A stretch of DNA of 64,000 bases from Laburnicola sp. R22_1. Taxonomy: Eukaryota > Ascomycota > Dothideomycetes > Pleosporales > Didymosphaeriaceae. This document shows positions 22,715-32,319 of the stretch, piece by piece. The stretch covers positions 558,001-622,000 of the forward strand of contig JACONQ010000004.1 of assembly GCA_014281115.1 (NCBI GenBank), read 5' to 3'. Made by a program: the position numbers and the translations under genes. The notes under the pieces were generated by a model that worked only from the letters and a program-made list of their open reading frames with translations, did not search any database and was not told the origin of the DNA. Within the stretch, counting starts at the first letter, position 1, and every line of letters starts with the position of its first letter.

Positions 22715-22955
22715 TGCGGGCCGTTGGAGGGAAGAATAGGGGAGGGCGAGGGCAGCGATGTTTTGTGCCGAAGTGCAGAAGCGCATTCATGACGTTCGAT
22801 GAATCATGAATCAATAATCAATAATCGAGAGGGGAGCTCGGGCCACCCTCTCGCCGTTACACGTCCTCGGAATTACCGGACGGCGGATGCTGTGCTCTGC
22901 AAACTTTCCCACTCACCCAATTTTCATATAATCTCCCCATCTGCGAGGCTGCATC

Positions 22956-23641
22956 ATGGCCGGCGGCTTCCATTGGCGGCATGCGCTTTCACGCGCGCTC
23001 AAGAGCGAGGAAACGGCCATGAGGACGTCATTGCGGCACCAGACACGACATTTTTCGCTGCGACCGAGCAGGAATTCTACGGCCAGCTGTATACGCGCGA
23101 CTCCGAGGATAGAGACACTCACGCGGCCACAATGGAATCTTCAAAATGCTACTGTGCAGTCATTCGCGCGCAACCGACGGAGATTTTCCTCCACGCCCAT
23201 CTCGCAGCACGGCCATCTTGATCCTCCGAAGCCGGGCGAAGAGTACGTTCGCGATGCCCACTACGAATCCCCATGCTGAACAACTACTCCAGGCGCAAGA
23301 TAACATTCATAACCAAAGAAGGCGAGTCGCACACATTCGAAGTCGCCGACGGGGACAACCTGCTCGACATCGCGCTGGCCAACGATATTGAGATGGAGGG
23401 AGCCTGCGGCGGTTCCTGTGCCTGCTCGACCTGCCACGTCATTGTGCAGGACCCGGAAATGTACGATAAGATGGAAGAACCAGACGATGACGAGAACGAC
23501 ATGTTGGATCTGGCTTTTGGCCTGACAGAGACGAGCCGGTTGGGCTGCCAGGTCAAGATGAGCAAGGAGCTGGATGGCTTGGTCGTAAAGCTGCCGAGTA
23601 TGACGAGGAATTTGCAGGCAAGTGATTTCCAGACCAAGTAG
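22956..23641 (+). CDS. YAH1: Mitochondrial [2Fe-2S] ferredoxin (adrenodoxin type)
   Basis: Exons 22956-23242 and 23293-23641 with a 50-nt intron (GTACGT...TCCAG) restoring GEE|RKITFITKEG; 211 residues. The first ~85 residues are basic, Arg/Ser-rich and free of acids, as in a mitochondrial presequence (FARNRRRFSSTPISQ just before the mature domain). The ferredoxin domain carries the cluster ligands C134, C140 and C143 in CGGSCACSTC, and C181 in RLGCQV, with the acidic partner-binding segment EEPDDDENDMLD between. Yah1 receives electrons from Arh1 and supplies them to Fe-S cluster, heme A and ubiquinone synthesis in the matrix. All ligands are intact. Confidence 0.94.
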
Positions 23642-23860
23642 GAGATGGGAGAAGAGTTTGACCTTAGGGGCATCTTGTAAATTTACGCTCAGTATTTTGA
23701 AAGAGCGAACGAGGGATCGAGGTCATATTGTATTATACGGGGCATGGGCAATCTCACAGACGACTGGCCAAAAGACCAGCGTTCGGAAAAGTCGACCGCT
23801 TGGCCGCGGAATCATGCGTCAAGTTTCCAGCATCGGATAATCCACTTCGCTCATGTGATT

Positions 23861-24832
23861 CTATACCTCGACGCTCCCTTCCTTTTGCTTTTTGCCTCCA
23901 GCAATCATATCCAGAAAGCCCTGCTTGCTCAACTCCTTGACCTTCTCCTCCCGCTTCCCCATGCCCACCACACCCTTCTCCCTTGCCTCCCTCTCCGCCT
24001 GTTCTCCCTTGACTTGGGCCGCACGCACCGCATTAAACAGCTTAATGACACCCTTCTGCGCCGTCCTACGCAGCTCCTTCTCCTTGGCCGTCGTCTTGGC
24101 CGTGCTAACACTCGGGTCATTCAAGCCTAGCACATCCTTCACACGACCTTTCTCTTGCGCAGCCCTTTTCTCCGCCAGCAACTGCTTGTTCGCCTTATGC
24201 GTCAGCTTCTGGTCCGAGAGCGACTTGTTGGCTTCTTGGGCGTCCTTGGAGCGTGAGAGGATGGGCTCAGATCGCTTCTGAGAGGTGAGCTTTGTGTTGA
24301 GGATTCGGGAGATGGAAGTCGCGAAGGCCTCGGGGTCGTTGCGTTTGCGCACTTTGCGCGCGGGGTTGTTGGTAGACGTCTCTGACATGGACGTGGCGTC
24401 TGAAGCATCCGAGTCGTCGCCGTCGGAGTCGTTGGCGTCGGAGTCGCTGGCGCCCTCGGTGGCTTGCTCAGACTCCTCTTCGTCTCCACTTGATGCTGCG
24501 TCTTCCACCGTGTCTCCTTCCTGTACGGGGGCGGGCTGTACAGTCTTCTTCAATGCCGACTTTTTGGGCGCAATCTTCTCTGGAACCGACCGAGTGTTCC
24601 TTTCTTGGACCGGCTGAGCATTCGCGGAGCCCTCGTCGGGCTCAAACTTGGCTGGCCGCGGTCTCTCTCCGGTTTCTCGTGGGGCATCTCGCGCGGCGCC
24701 CTTGTCGTCGCTCTCGTCTTCGCTGGAGCTGTGGTAGAACTTTTGTCGCTTGACCTTCTTCTGCTCCTTCTTCGGTACCTTCCCCCGCAGCCGATCTTCG
24801 GTCCTTCTCCGCTTCAAGCTTGTGTTCACCAT
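23861..24832 (-). CDS. RRP15: Ribosomal RNA-processing protein Rrp15
   Basis: Single exon, 323 residues. The N-terminal half is basic then acidic low complexity (KRRRTED, SSGDEEESEQ, SDANDSDGDDSDASD), typical of nucleolar assembly factors. The conserved Rrp15 domain follows at about 165-290: DPEAFATSISRILNTKL, KRSEPILSRSK, EKELRRTAQKGVIKLFNAVRAAQ and KELSKQGFLDMIAGGKK. Rrp15 is needed for pre-60S ribosome assembly and 27S pre-rRNA processing. It is divergent from SRP54 with 178 bp between start codons. Confidence 0.9.
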   Translation of the reverse strand: MVNTSLKRRRTEDRLRGKVPKKEQKKVKRQKFYHSSSEDESDDKGAARDAPRETGERPRPAKFEPDEGSANAQPVQERNTRSVPEKIAPKKSALKKTVQPAPVQEGDTVEDAASSGDEEESEQATEGASDSDANDSDGDDSDASDATSMSETSTNNPARKVRKRNDPEAFATSISRILNTKLTSQKRSEPILSRSKDAQEANKSLSDQKLTHKANKQLLAEKRAAQEKGRVKDVLGLNDPSVSTAKTTAKEKELRRTAQKGVIKLFNAVRAAQVKGEQAEREAREKGVVGMGKREEKVKELSKQGFLDMIAGGKKQKEGSVEV

Positions 24833-25010
24833 TGCGGCTGGAATTGTGTGTTTGTGTTGCGGACGCGTGCGCAGTGTGCCCGAAAATTATTTGATCGGCG
24901 CTTTCTTCGCCGTCCGCCAAGCGCCCCGCTGCTCTTTGCTGAACCCCCACAGATGGCCACCCGTCACCCAAACGCCCGCACCAGCTCTACGTCGCCGCAC
25001 AACCGCAACC

Positions 25011-26666
25011 ATGGTGCTCCAACATCTCGGACGGCGCATCAATGCCGCCGTCTCAGACCTCACGAGGTCGCCGAACCTCGACGAGAAGGTGCGCACTCCA
25101 CGCGTCGAGTGGCACCGTGGCTAACTTTCACAGGCCTTTGATTCCATGGTCAAGGAGATATCCAACGCCCTCGTGGAAGCCGACGTCAATTTCAAGCTCG
25201 TCATGAACCTCCGCATGTCCATCAAACGCTCTGTCGACTTCAAGCACATGGCGCCCGGCGTGAACAAGAAGCGCATCATCCAGAAAGCCGTGTACGACGA
25301 ACTGGTCAAGCTCGTAGATCCGCACGCCGAGCCGTTCAAGCCGCGGAAAGGGAAACCGAACGTCATCATGTTTGTGGGTCTGCAGGGTTCGGGCAAAACC
25401 ACATCGTGTACGAAGCTGGCTCGGTGGTACTCTGCGAGAGGCTTCAAGGCTTGCCTTGTTTGCGCGGATACCTTCCGTGCCGGTGCCTTTGATCAGCTGA
25501 AGCAAAATGCGACGCGCGCGAAGATCCCCTACTTTGGAAGTCATACACAAACGGACCCCGTTGCCGTGGCTCGGGAAGGCGTGGATAAGTTCAAGAAGGA
25601 GCGCTTTGAGATCATCATTGTGGACACGTCGGGTCGGCACAGGCAAGAGAAGGATCTTTTCGACGAGATGATGCAAATCCAGGAAGCCGTACAGCCGGAC
25701 CAAACTATCATGGTGCTTGATTCGACTATCGGTCAGGCAGCAGAAGCGCAATCGCGCGCTTTCAAGGAAGCCGCAGACTTTGGAGCCATCATTCTTACAA
25801 AGACGGATGGTGCCGCTGCAGGAGGAGGAGCCATATCCGCTGTCGCAGCAACACATACCCCCATCGTCTTCCTCGGTACAGGAGAGCACATGCTCGACCT
25901 CGAGCGCTTCAGCCCCGAACCTTTCGTCTCAAAGTTGCTCGGCATGGGCGACATCGGCGGTCTCGTCGAGCATGTGCAATCCCTCAAGCTCGACCAGAAA
26001 GACACCATGAAGCATCTCGCCTCCGGAATCTTCACCATCAAAGATCTTCGGGACCAGCTCTCCAACATCATGAAAATGGGTCCGCTTTCCAAGATGGCGG
26101 GTATGATCCCTGGACTGAGTAATATGATGGGTGGCATGGACGACGAAGAAGGTAGCATGAAGCTCAAACGCATGATCTACATCTGCGACAGCATGAACGA
26201 GAAGGAACTCGATTCCGACGGCAAGATGTTCATCGATCAGCCGGAGCGTATGACGCGCATAGCGCGCGGCTCGGGCACGTCTGTGCGCGAGGTAGAAGAG
26301 CTGCTCACACAGCACAAGATGATGGCGGGCATGGCGAAGAAGATGAAGGGCGGTATGGCAAACATGCAAAAGGCACAAGGCGCTATGGGAGGTGGCAACA
26401 AGGCACAGCAAATGGCCGCGATGCAGAAGCGCATGGCGAGTATGGGCGGTGCGGGTGGTATGGGTGGCGGCATGCCTGATTTGGGCGCGATGATGAAGAT
26501 GCTGGGTGGAGGTGCAGGAGGTGCGGGGGGTATGCCTGATATGTCGGCGCTTGGGGGGATGGGTGGCATGGATATGCAGAGTATGATGAAGATGATGGGC
26601 GGTATGGGTGGCATGGGGGGTATGCCTGGCCAGGGTGGTGGAGGTGGTGGCAGAGGACGACGGTAG
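25011..26666 (+). CDS. SRP54: Signal recognition particle 54 kDa subunit
   Basis: Exons 25011-25088 and 25134-26666, 45-nt intron (GTGCGC...TCACAG), 536 residues. Order: N domain from [18 protein letters not shown] domain with P-loop [10 protein letters not shown] (108-117), [20 protein letters not shown] and TKTDG; then [27 protein letters not shown] leading into the Met-rich M domain that binds signal sequences and SRP RNA. The 3' third is a Gly/Met repeat tail ([17 protein letters not shown] type) of about 130 residues, longer than in the mammalian protein but usual for filamentous fungi. It is the SRP GTPase that targets ribosome-nascent chain complexes to the ER. The short first exon is needed to supply the first part of the N domain. 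Confidence 0.95.
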
Positions 26667-27307
26667 TCCTGATATAAGGTCATTGTAGTAGTGAGGAGTA
26701 TTTGTTTTACATGCATAGCGCGGCGTTTAGGGTCGTTCGCGAGGCATATCCGGTTCAACATGTAAGTCTGCCACTTGGGGTATGACTATTTCTACTGAAC
26801 GAGGGCAGAGTTTGAAACAAGCATCCTGCTTTAGCAACACACTTCTATCATGTCAGACAAATGCTGGATTCAACTACCAACTCACCTTGATACCCCGGCA
26901 ACGCATTTCTTCTCCGTGCTCTTAAGAATGCGGGAGACGCGTGTATGCCCATGATTCCGAACGAGTTGTTGTTGCTCCGTCACATTCCCCCGTCCAACAA
27001 GGAGAACGCGCGTAATCTGCCTAGCATTCCAGCCTGTCCACTCAGCCTGTCCACTCAGCCAATGCGCGTTCGATCTGGACGGTGTCACATGGTGACTCTT
27101 GTCATTCTCGTCGGCGGGTTTGTTGTGATCTCGTGAGCAAAGAATTCAACAAGGTCAGCTATAACTAAAGCACGCACAAGTCTCACAAAATGTCTAGGCC
27201 ATCCTTCCTTTCTGTCACTCCTTTCCCCCCGGGCCACGCATTCCTTCTTTTTCTATTGGCCGTGTTGTGTCTCGACTTGAGTCTCGACTTGACGGCCGGC
27301 CACTACT
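26667..27307. other. Intergenic/promoter region of the secreted acidic protein gene
   Basis: About 640 bases. An ATG at 27190 opens a 61-codon frame (MSRPSFLSVTPFPPGHAFLLF...) that overlaps the main start at 27308 in another frame. It could act as an upstream ORF if the leader begins before it. Nothing else recognised. A duplicated agcctgtccactc lies at 27040-27057. Confidence 0.4.
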
Positions 27308-29923
27308 ATGAAGGTCTTGGTGCTTGGGGCGCTGCTTTGGCAGACGCTACAGGCGCAGGATCTCACCGAGGCTGATCCTCTGGCTGCACCGACGTCCATT
27401 GACGTAGGCGTGCCTCTTGTCGATCCTTTAGCAACTGCTTCTCTTGGGGACGCTGTCCCTGGGATTGATGAGTTCGACGGCGCTAGTACGTCAGCCGCTG
27501 ACGTACTCGACTTGGACGTGCTTCCTACTGAGATAGCTGAAGATGTGCCGGTTTTCGATGAACTTCCTACTTTGATTGCTGTGGACGAACCAGTTCTTGA
27601 TCCACTGCCTACCTCCACAGACGCACTCCTGCCAGACCTCGATTTGCTCCCTCCATCTGAACCCAGCTCGACGAATGACTTTGGCGGCGAAATCCCCTTC
27701 GACGCCGTGACACCGCTAGATGCATTCTTATTCGACGCGGAACCCACCTTCGACGCAGCACCTACCTCGGACGCCCCCATACCGGCGGGTAGCAACGACG
27801 TCGTGCTTCCTGAGGACTCTCTCCTCGATGTCTCACTCCCAGACGACCCCAGCAGCGACGTCGTCAGCACGACCGCTACCGCGACTGTGGGCGGCGATAT
27901 CCGCTTCGGCGCGCCCGTCCTGCCGTACTATCGCTCTCTTACCGGACACGGGAACGGGCACCGAACTTCTTCCAAGACACGAACTTATTCCACTACGCGC
28001 CACCGAGCTTCTTCCACTGCACGTGGCCGCGCTGCCAAGGCTTCACACACTCCTTTGAAGGCTCCCATCCTTTCTCTTGGACCTGCATTCCTGATCGTGG
28101 GGCCGATACAAGATTTCCCTGTGGCGCCTCGTCCCAACGGTGCTGGTGCGAGCAACGGGCAGGCATTCGGTGGGATGGCGTTTGATGTCGGGGAGCCTAC
28201 GCCTGGGGATCCAGGAGCTGAACCTGTGGTCGACGGGGAGACTACGACGGGAGGGTTTGAGGCTGATCCTGTAATTGATGGGGAACTTACGACTGATGAG
28301 CCTGAGGCTGATCTTGTCATCGATGGGGGGTTTATCACTGGGGATCTTGAGCCGGAGCCTGTGCTCGATGGGGAGCTTGTCACTGGAGACCTTGCGCCTG
28401 AGCCTGTGATCGATGGCGAGCCTACGAGTTGGGATTCCGGCGCCGAGCCCTTCATCGACGAGGAGCCTTCGAATCAAGATCTCGGGGCGGAACCTGTGAT
28501 TGATGGAGAGCCTACGAGTGGAGATGGAGCGGCTGAGCCTGTGTTTGATGTGGATCCTACGATTGGGGATACAGGCGCTGAGCCCGTGACTGACGGTGAT
28601 GTGTCTCTTACGAATGGCCAGGGGTCAATTGGTAGTGGTGACTTGAACGACAACGATGGATCGACCAACGCAGACGAGTTGACTGATGGCCTCGGTTTTG
28701 GTCAGATTAGCCGAGCGAAGTTCTTACCTCCAGGTCCCCGGGACCCGCCTTTTTCGCCCACTCTTGAAGCTAGACCGCCCGTCGGCCCATCGGGGTGGGA
28801 CAATGTAGACAACGGCTGGTACGATGGTGAGCATTATGGCCACGGCAGCGGCAAACCTCAGCACTGGGACCCTGACGAATGCCCCGACTGGTGCCGTGAT
28901 GACGACCCAACATCTCTGACCAGCTCGGCTGCGGCGCACACTGGCAAGCACCTGAAGCACAAGAAAAAGAAGAAGCATCTCAAAGCGGCTCCTCGCAGAA
29001 TCGCTGTCAGCGTCGACGACGATGTTATATACGACTCCAGCAACTACGCCCGTGCTCCTGCCGATCCTTCCATCCCATCTTCCGGAGGCCTCAAGGGCTT
29101 CGCGTGGCCATCGAAGGTATCATCACCGGACAGTAGCGGCCCAAGCTCCAGCCACGTCGGTCAACCCGCGTCCTCGCACATCAAAGGTGGCAAGACACCC
29201 AGCCCCTGGGGCAACCGCTACCCCTACGAAGAGAAGACGCCCTACCCGTACGACTCGCAGTACGACCAGAACACCGACTACGATGACAAGGGCGACGATA
29301 AGCTTCCTGACTGGTTGAATCAGCTGCAGGGGAACAAGGGCAAGTGCCCGAAGAAGTGCACCAGCAAGCCTACTAGCAGCAAGTCGACCAGCAAGCCGAC
29401 TGGCACGCCTTCCAGCACGCCATCCACCACACCTTCGACTACCGGGAGTATCTCCTCCAGCACACCTTCTTCGGAACCTTCTTCTTCGGACGTCCTCCCG
29501 GGTACCACCTCCACCGCGCCTCCAGCACCAACGACGCTCGTGACGACAACTTCAGGGGGGAGCAATCCTCCACCATACAGCACGAGCAGTCGCGGTGGCC
29601 TGCCTTCATGCTACGTCACCTCGGGCGACACCTGGACAGGCGACACCATCGCCAACATCTGCCCCAAACAATGCAACCCCTTCAACCCCGCCGAGAACTT
29701 CTGTGACTCCCAGAGCGGCGGCTGCGCCACGGCCGGTGGCAACAAATACTATTGCGCATGCCGTGCCGGCTACAAGCTCAACGATACAGCGGAGAAGAAC
29801 TTTTCGCGGCAGTTCAAGGCGCCGGGGCAGCCGTATGTGTATACCTACCCCGGAGGCAAGTGCGATACTCTGTGCGACGACTCGCTGTGCAGCGAGGTTA
29901 TGGTGAGGCCGCGGTGTGTGTAG
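27308..29923 (+). CDS. Large secreted acidic repeat protein with EGF-like cysteine-rich C-terminus
   Basis: Single exon, 871 residues. MKVLVLGALLWQTLQAQ is a signal peptide. The N-terminal third is Asp/Pro/Leu-rich with loose ~14-residue units (LPTLIAVDEPVLDP, LPTSTDALLPDLDL). Then come nine tandem 15-residue units of the type GEPTSGDxGAEPVID (about residues 295-429), a His/Tyr/Pro-rich stretch, a basic KHLKHKKKKKHLK segment, a Ser/Thr mucin-like linker (KPTSSKSTSKPTGTPSSTPS) likely O-glycosylated, and a C-terminal module of about 110 residues with about 12 Cys (CYVTSGDTWTGDTIANICPKQ, CDSQSGGCATAGGNKYYCAC, CDTLCDDSLCSE), resembling EGF-like extracellular modules. No GPI signal is seen, so it is probably a cell-wall-associated or free extracellular protein. 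Function unknown. Confidence 0.82.
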   Translation: MKVLVLGALLWQTLQAQDLTEADPLAAPTSIDVGVPLVDPLATASLGDAVPGIDEFDGASTSAADVLDLDVLPTEIAEDVPVFDELPTLIAVDEPVLDPLPTSTDALLPDLDLLPPSEPSSTNDFGGEIPFDAVTPLDAFLFDAEPTFDAAPTSDAPIPAGSNDVVLPEDSLLDVSLPDDPSSDVVSTTATATVGGDIRFGAPVLPYYRSLTGHGNGHRTSSKTRTYSTTRHRASSTARGRAAKASHTPLKAPILSLGPAFLIVGPIQDFPVAPRPNGAGASNGQAFGGMAFDVGEPTPGDPGAEPVVDGETTTGGFEADPVIDGELTTDEPEADLVIDGGFITGDLEPEPVLDGELVTGDLAPEPVIDGEPTSWDSGAEPFIDEEPSNQDLGAEPVIDGEPTSGDGAAEPVFDVDPTIGDTGAEPVTDGDVSLTNGQGSIGSGDLNDNDGSTNADELTDGLGFGQISRAKFLPPGPRDPPFSPTLEARPPVGPSGWDNVDNGWYDGEHYGHGSGKPQHWDPDECPDWCRDDDPTSLTSSAAAHTGKHLKHKKKKKHLKAAPRRIAVSVDDDVIYDSSNYARAPADPSIPSSGGLKGFAWPSKVSSPDSSGPSSSHVGQPASSHIKGGKTPSPWGNRYPYEEKTPYPYDSQYDQNTDYDDKGDDKLPDWLNQLQGNKGKCPKKCTSKPTSSKSTSKPTGTPSSTPSTTPSTTGSISSSTPSSEPSSSDVLPGTTSTAPPAPTTLVTTTSGGSNPPPYSTSSRGGLPSCYVTSGDTWTGDTIANICPKQCNPFNPAENFCDSQSGGCATAGGNKYYCACRAGYKLNDTAEKNFSRQFKAPGQPYVYTYPGGKCDTLCDDSLCSEVMVRPRCV
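28190..28594 (+). repeat. Nine tandem 45-bp coding repeats
   Basis: Exactly 405 bases = 9 x 45, each coding for a 15-residue unit of pattern G-E-x-T-x-x-D-x-x-A-E-P-V-x-D. Units are diverged (for example GEPTPGDPGAEPVVD, GELVTGDLAPEPVID, VDPTIGDTGAEPVTD) but length is never violated. Copy number is likely to vary between strains through slippage or recombination. Confidence 0.9.
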
Positions 29924-30093
29924 GTGGTGGGGAGGAGGTTGGTGGTGTGCGGCTGAGGGATGGAAGGGATGTAGTGAGGCCTATGGGGCGTGATCGTGTT
30001 GTATTGTTATGTGTGTGTGGGGCATTTGCCAGGAGTTGGAGTTGGAGTTGGAGAGAAGATGTAATTTTTGTATTCGAATGCATATTTCCCTTA

Positions 30094-30094
30094 G

Positions 30095-30132
<38 letters not shown>
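30094..30132 (+). repeat. (GTT)13 microsatellite
   Basis: Thirteen uninterrupted GTT triplets in the 3' flank of the secreted acidic protein gene, about 170 bases after its stop codon. Likely polymorphic. Confidence 0.97.
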
Positions 30133-30133
<1 letters not shown>

Positions 30134-30518
30134 GTCTTGTGAACTCTGGTAGCCCTCAGGCTCATACATGCCTTTGATAGCCAGCTCGAACGACACCCCT
30201 GCTATGCATGCTCTAGCGAGGGTCCACGTTTTTGTGTCCATGTGCAATCTCACATCACACACAGCGATTTATACACAGGCAGAGATAATAGAGTCGGTTA
30301 GCTAAAGCAGTAATTCGTGTGTGGGGCATGCTATCGTGTTGAGTAGGGCGTTTGGGGAGGAAGCCGGACGAGGAGAAGCATTCGAATTTTTGACCCCGCT
30401 TATACGAGAATAAAATGCCAGATGTAGCAACACGACAACCCTGACCAACCCACTAAGCCACAAGACAAGGACGCATGAACAATCTTGTAATTCGCACTCT
30501 GGGAGACACCGGCATGGG

Positions 30519-30600
30519 AATTGAGAGCTGGATCATAATCTGTAAAAGGTTAGGTCGACTATAAACGGATATGAATGAAGGAATGAATTGAGAGCTGGAT
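30519..30600. repeat. 52-bp insertion with 15-bp flanking direct repeats
   Basis: AATTGAGAGCTGGAT occurs exactly at 30519-30533 and 30586-30600. The 52 bases between them (ATAATCTGTAAAAGGTTAGG... ending GAATGAAGGAATG) are found again, diverged mostly by C-to-T/G-to-A changes, at 52815-52861. The end has an AATG-type simple repeat like the tails of some non-LTR retrotransposons. Interpreted as a short, 5'-truncated retroelement end with its target-site duplication. Confidence 0.7.
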
Positions 30601-30759
30601 AACGCAACAGTTCTTCTGCCGTTCAATCTGAGGCTGGTGATAATTCACGAATCGACAGAGAGCTTTTACGTAAAAGGTCTTGGAGCATTGTTCTCTCGGT
30701 TTGTGGCTTTGTTGGTGACTAGTACATAAAACTGTTCATCCTCATGCAGAAGACTACGG

Positions 30760-32087
30760 TACAGTGCCAAGCCAAAAGCCTGTTCCCCCAACACGCTAAC
30801 GCGCGTACACCAACACCAACACCCTATTTTCAACACTACATTACTCCACCAATATGAGCTCTTTTGGTGTAGAAATTTCAGGAAATCGTCGCCGCAATGC
30901 CGAATTATCTGTCCAGCAACGGGATTTAATTATCGCGAAGTGTGAGGCGGGCGCGTCATCGCGGGAGTTGGCTGAGGAGTTTAACTGTACGCGTCGCTGC
31001 ATCAACAAAACACTTCAGAGATATGGAGAACAACACCACAATCAATCGCGGCCTCGATCAGGGCGTCCCCAGGCGCTTAATACACATGACAAGCGTGTAC
31101 TCTATCGAGAGGCACGAAAAAACCCGAGGATCGAATACCCAGCCCTCCTCCGCGAGGCCTCCCTCCGCCGCATCTCTCGAACGACTGCATATCGCGCATT
31201 GAAGGCAGAGAGCCTGACCAACTTCCAGGCAGCGCGGAAGCCCAAGATCGCTCGCGCGGTGGCCCAGGAGAGGCGTCAATTCGAACGGGAATATCGCAAT
31301 TAGGATTGGCGCGGACAGCCCTTCCGGTTCTCAGATGAGTGCTCTATTCAAAGACGCTCCGGCGGCACATCTACATGGGTTTTTCGCCTCCCACACGAGA
31401 AATGGAGACATGAGATGATCGAGGAGACAGTTATATCAAGATCTCGCGCGGCAATGGTGTGGGCGAGTATCTGGCTTGATCGGAGAGGGCGGGTTCGGCG
31501 GAGTCCCTTAGTGATCATGCCTAGGGACCCAGCAGCTTGTCGCAAAGGATACAGCGCATGGAGTTATATTGAAGCTCTACGCGAAGGACTCCTCTGTAAT
31601 TATTACGCAGGAGATATCTATATGCACGACAACGCGCCCATCCACAGGGCGCGACAGTCGCTCGATTTTTTGGCGGAACACGGCATACAACCGATCGAGT
31701 GGCCGCGTTATTCCCCCAACATCAACCCCATCGAACATCTCTGGTGGTCCCTTAAGAGAGAACTCCATAAGCGTTACCCCAATATGGGCGACCTTGGCGA
31801 CGGCGACGAGGACTTTGAGACCTTCTGCGCGGCGTTGAAAGATTGCTGGCGTAGGATCCCTGATTCGCTGATTCGCAAGCTTATACTTAGTATGCCGCGC
31901 CGCCTACTTGCTCTCCGGCGTGCGCGCGGGTATCAAACAAAATAGTGATCAAATAATTATCTCTATATCAATTATCAACTCTCCGGGAGCGATATTGGGG
32001 GTGCCGGAGCGCTCTGCGCGACGGGGTGGTGATGATGGCGGACCTCGCTTACCCCTGCGGGGAACAGACTTTTGGCTTAGTACTGTA
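30760..32087 (+). mobile_element. Tc1/mariner-type DNA transposon, 1.33 kb
   Basis: 29-bp inverted termini including the TA: 30760-30788 (TACAGTGCCAAGCC...) and 32059-32087, with three mismatches, all C/T or G/A transitions. The TA at each outer edge is the expected target duplication for the superfamily. Inside is one long transposase frame at 30854-31945. No 17-bp iterated unit is present in these termini, unlike the pogo elements nearby. Confidence 0.9.
30854..31945 (+). pseudogene. Tc1/mariner-type transposase with a single in-frame stop
   Basis: About 363 codons. N-terminal paired helix-turn-helix (LSVQQRDLIIAKCEAGASSR, ELAEEFNCTRRCINKTLQRY; RSGRPQAL as GRPR-like linker), then the DDE domain: FRFSDECSI (first Asp), MHDNAPIHRA (second Asp) and YSPNINPIEHLWWSLKRELH with Glu as third residue, giving the DD34E type. 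The only lesion is TAG at 31301-31303, after REYRN and before DWRGQPFRFSDE; Trp is usual there, so this is most simply TGG to TAG, a G-to-A change consistent with RIP. Confidence 0.92.
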
Positions 32088-32319
32088 CCTTGCACGCCGA
32101 GGAAAAGATTTTGGGGTTTGCTGATGTTTGTGGGACTTATATTTACTTTGTTTCAGGACGTGAGAGAAATTGGCACAAACAACAGACGTTGCCGCCAACA
32201 GGTTCGTTAGTGAGGTACCTATATAGGGTAGGGCTAAATTTTTTTTAGGTGATATATAACTTATAATAAGCTAAACTAGCTTTTAAAACAACTCTATTTC
32301 TATTATATATAAACTCTTA
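32088..32319. other. AT-rich spacer between the Tc1-type element and the first pogo element
   Basis: About 230 bases, increasingly AT-rich and without coding content. Probably older repeat debris into which the pogo element inserted; I could not assign it. Confidence 0.4.

Larger units (their letters stand above)
29924..30759. other. Intergenic region bordering transposon island 1
   Basis: 3' flank of the secreted-protein gene; contains the microsatellite at 30094 and the short insertion at 30519-30600, both listed separately. No gene. Confidence 0.5.

Noticed and set aside
28190..28594. CRISPR-like array
   Set aside because: The repeats are contiguous, diverged and coding, with no spacers; the genome is eukaryotic.
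28043..28668. Long minus-strand open frames opposite the acidic repeat region
   Set aside because: They are mirror frames of the 45-bp repeats with biased codons; the plus-strand frame has a signal peptide and cysteine modules.
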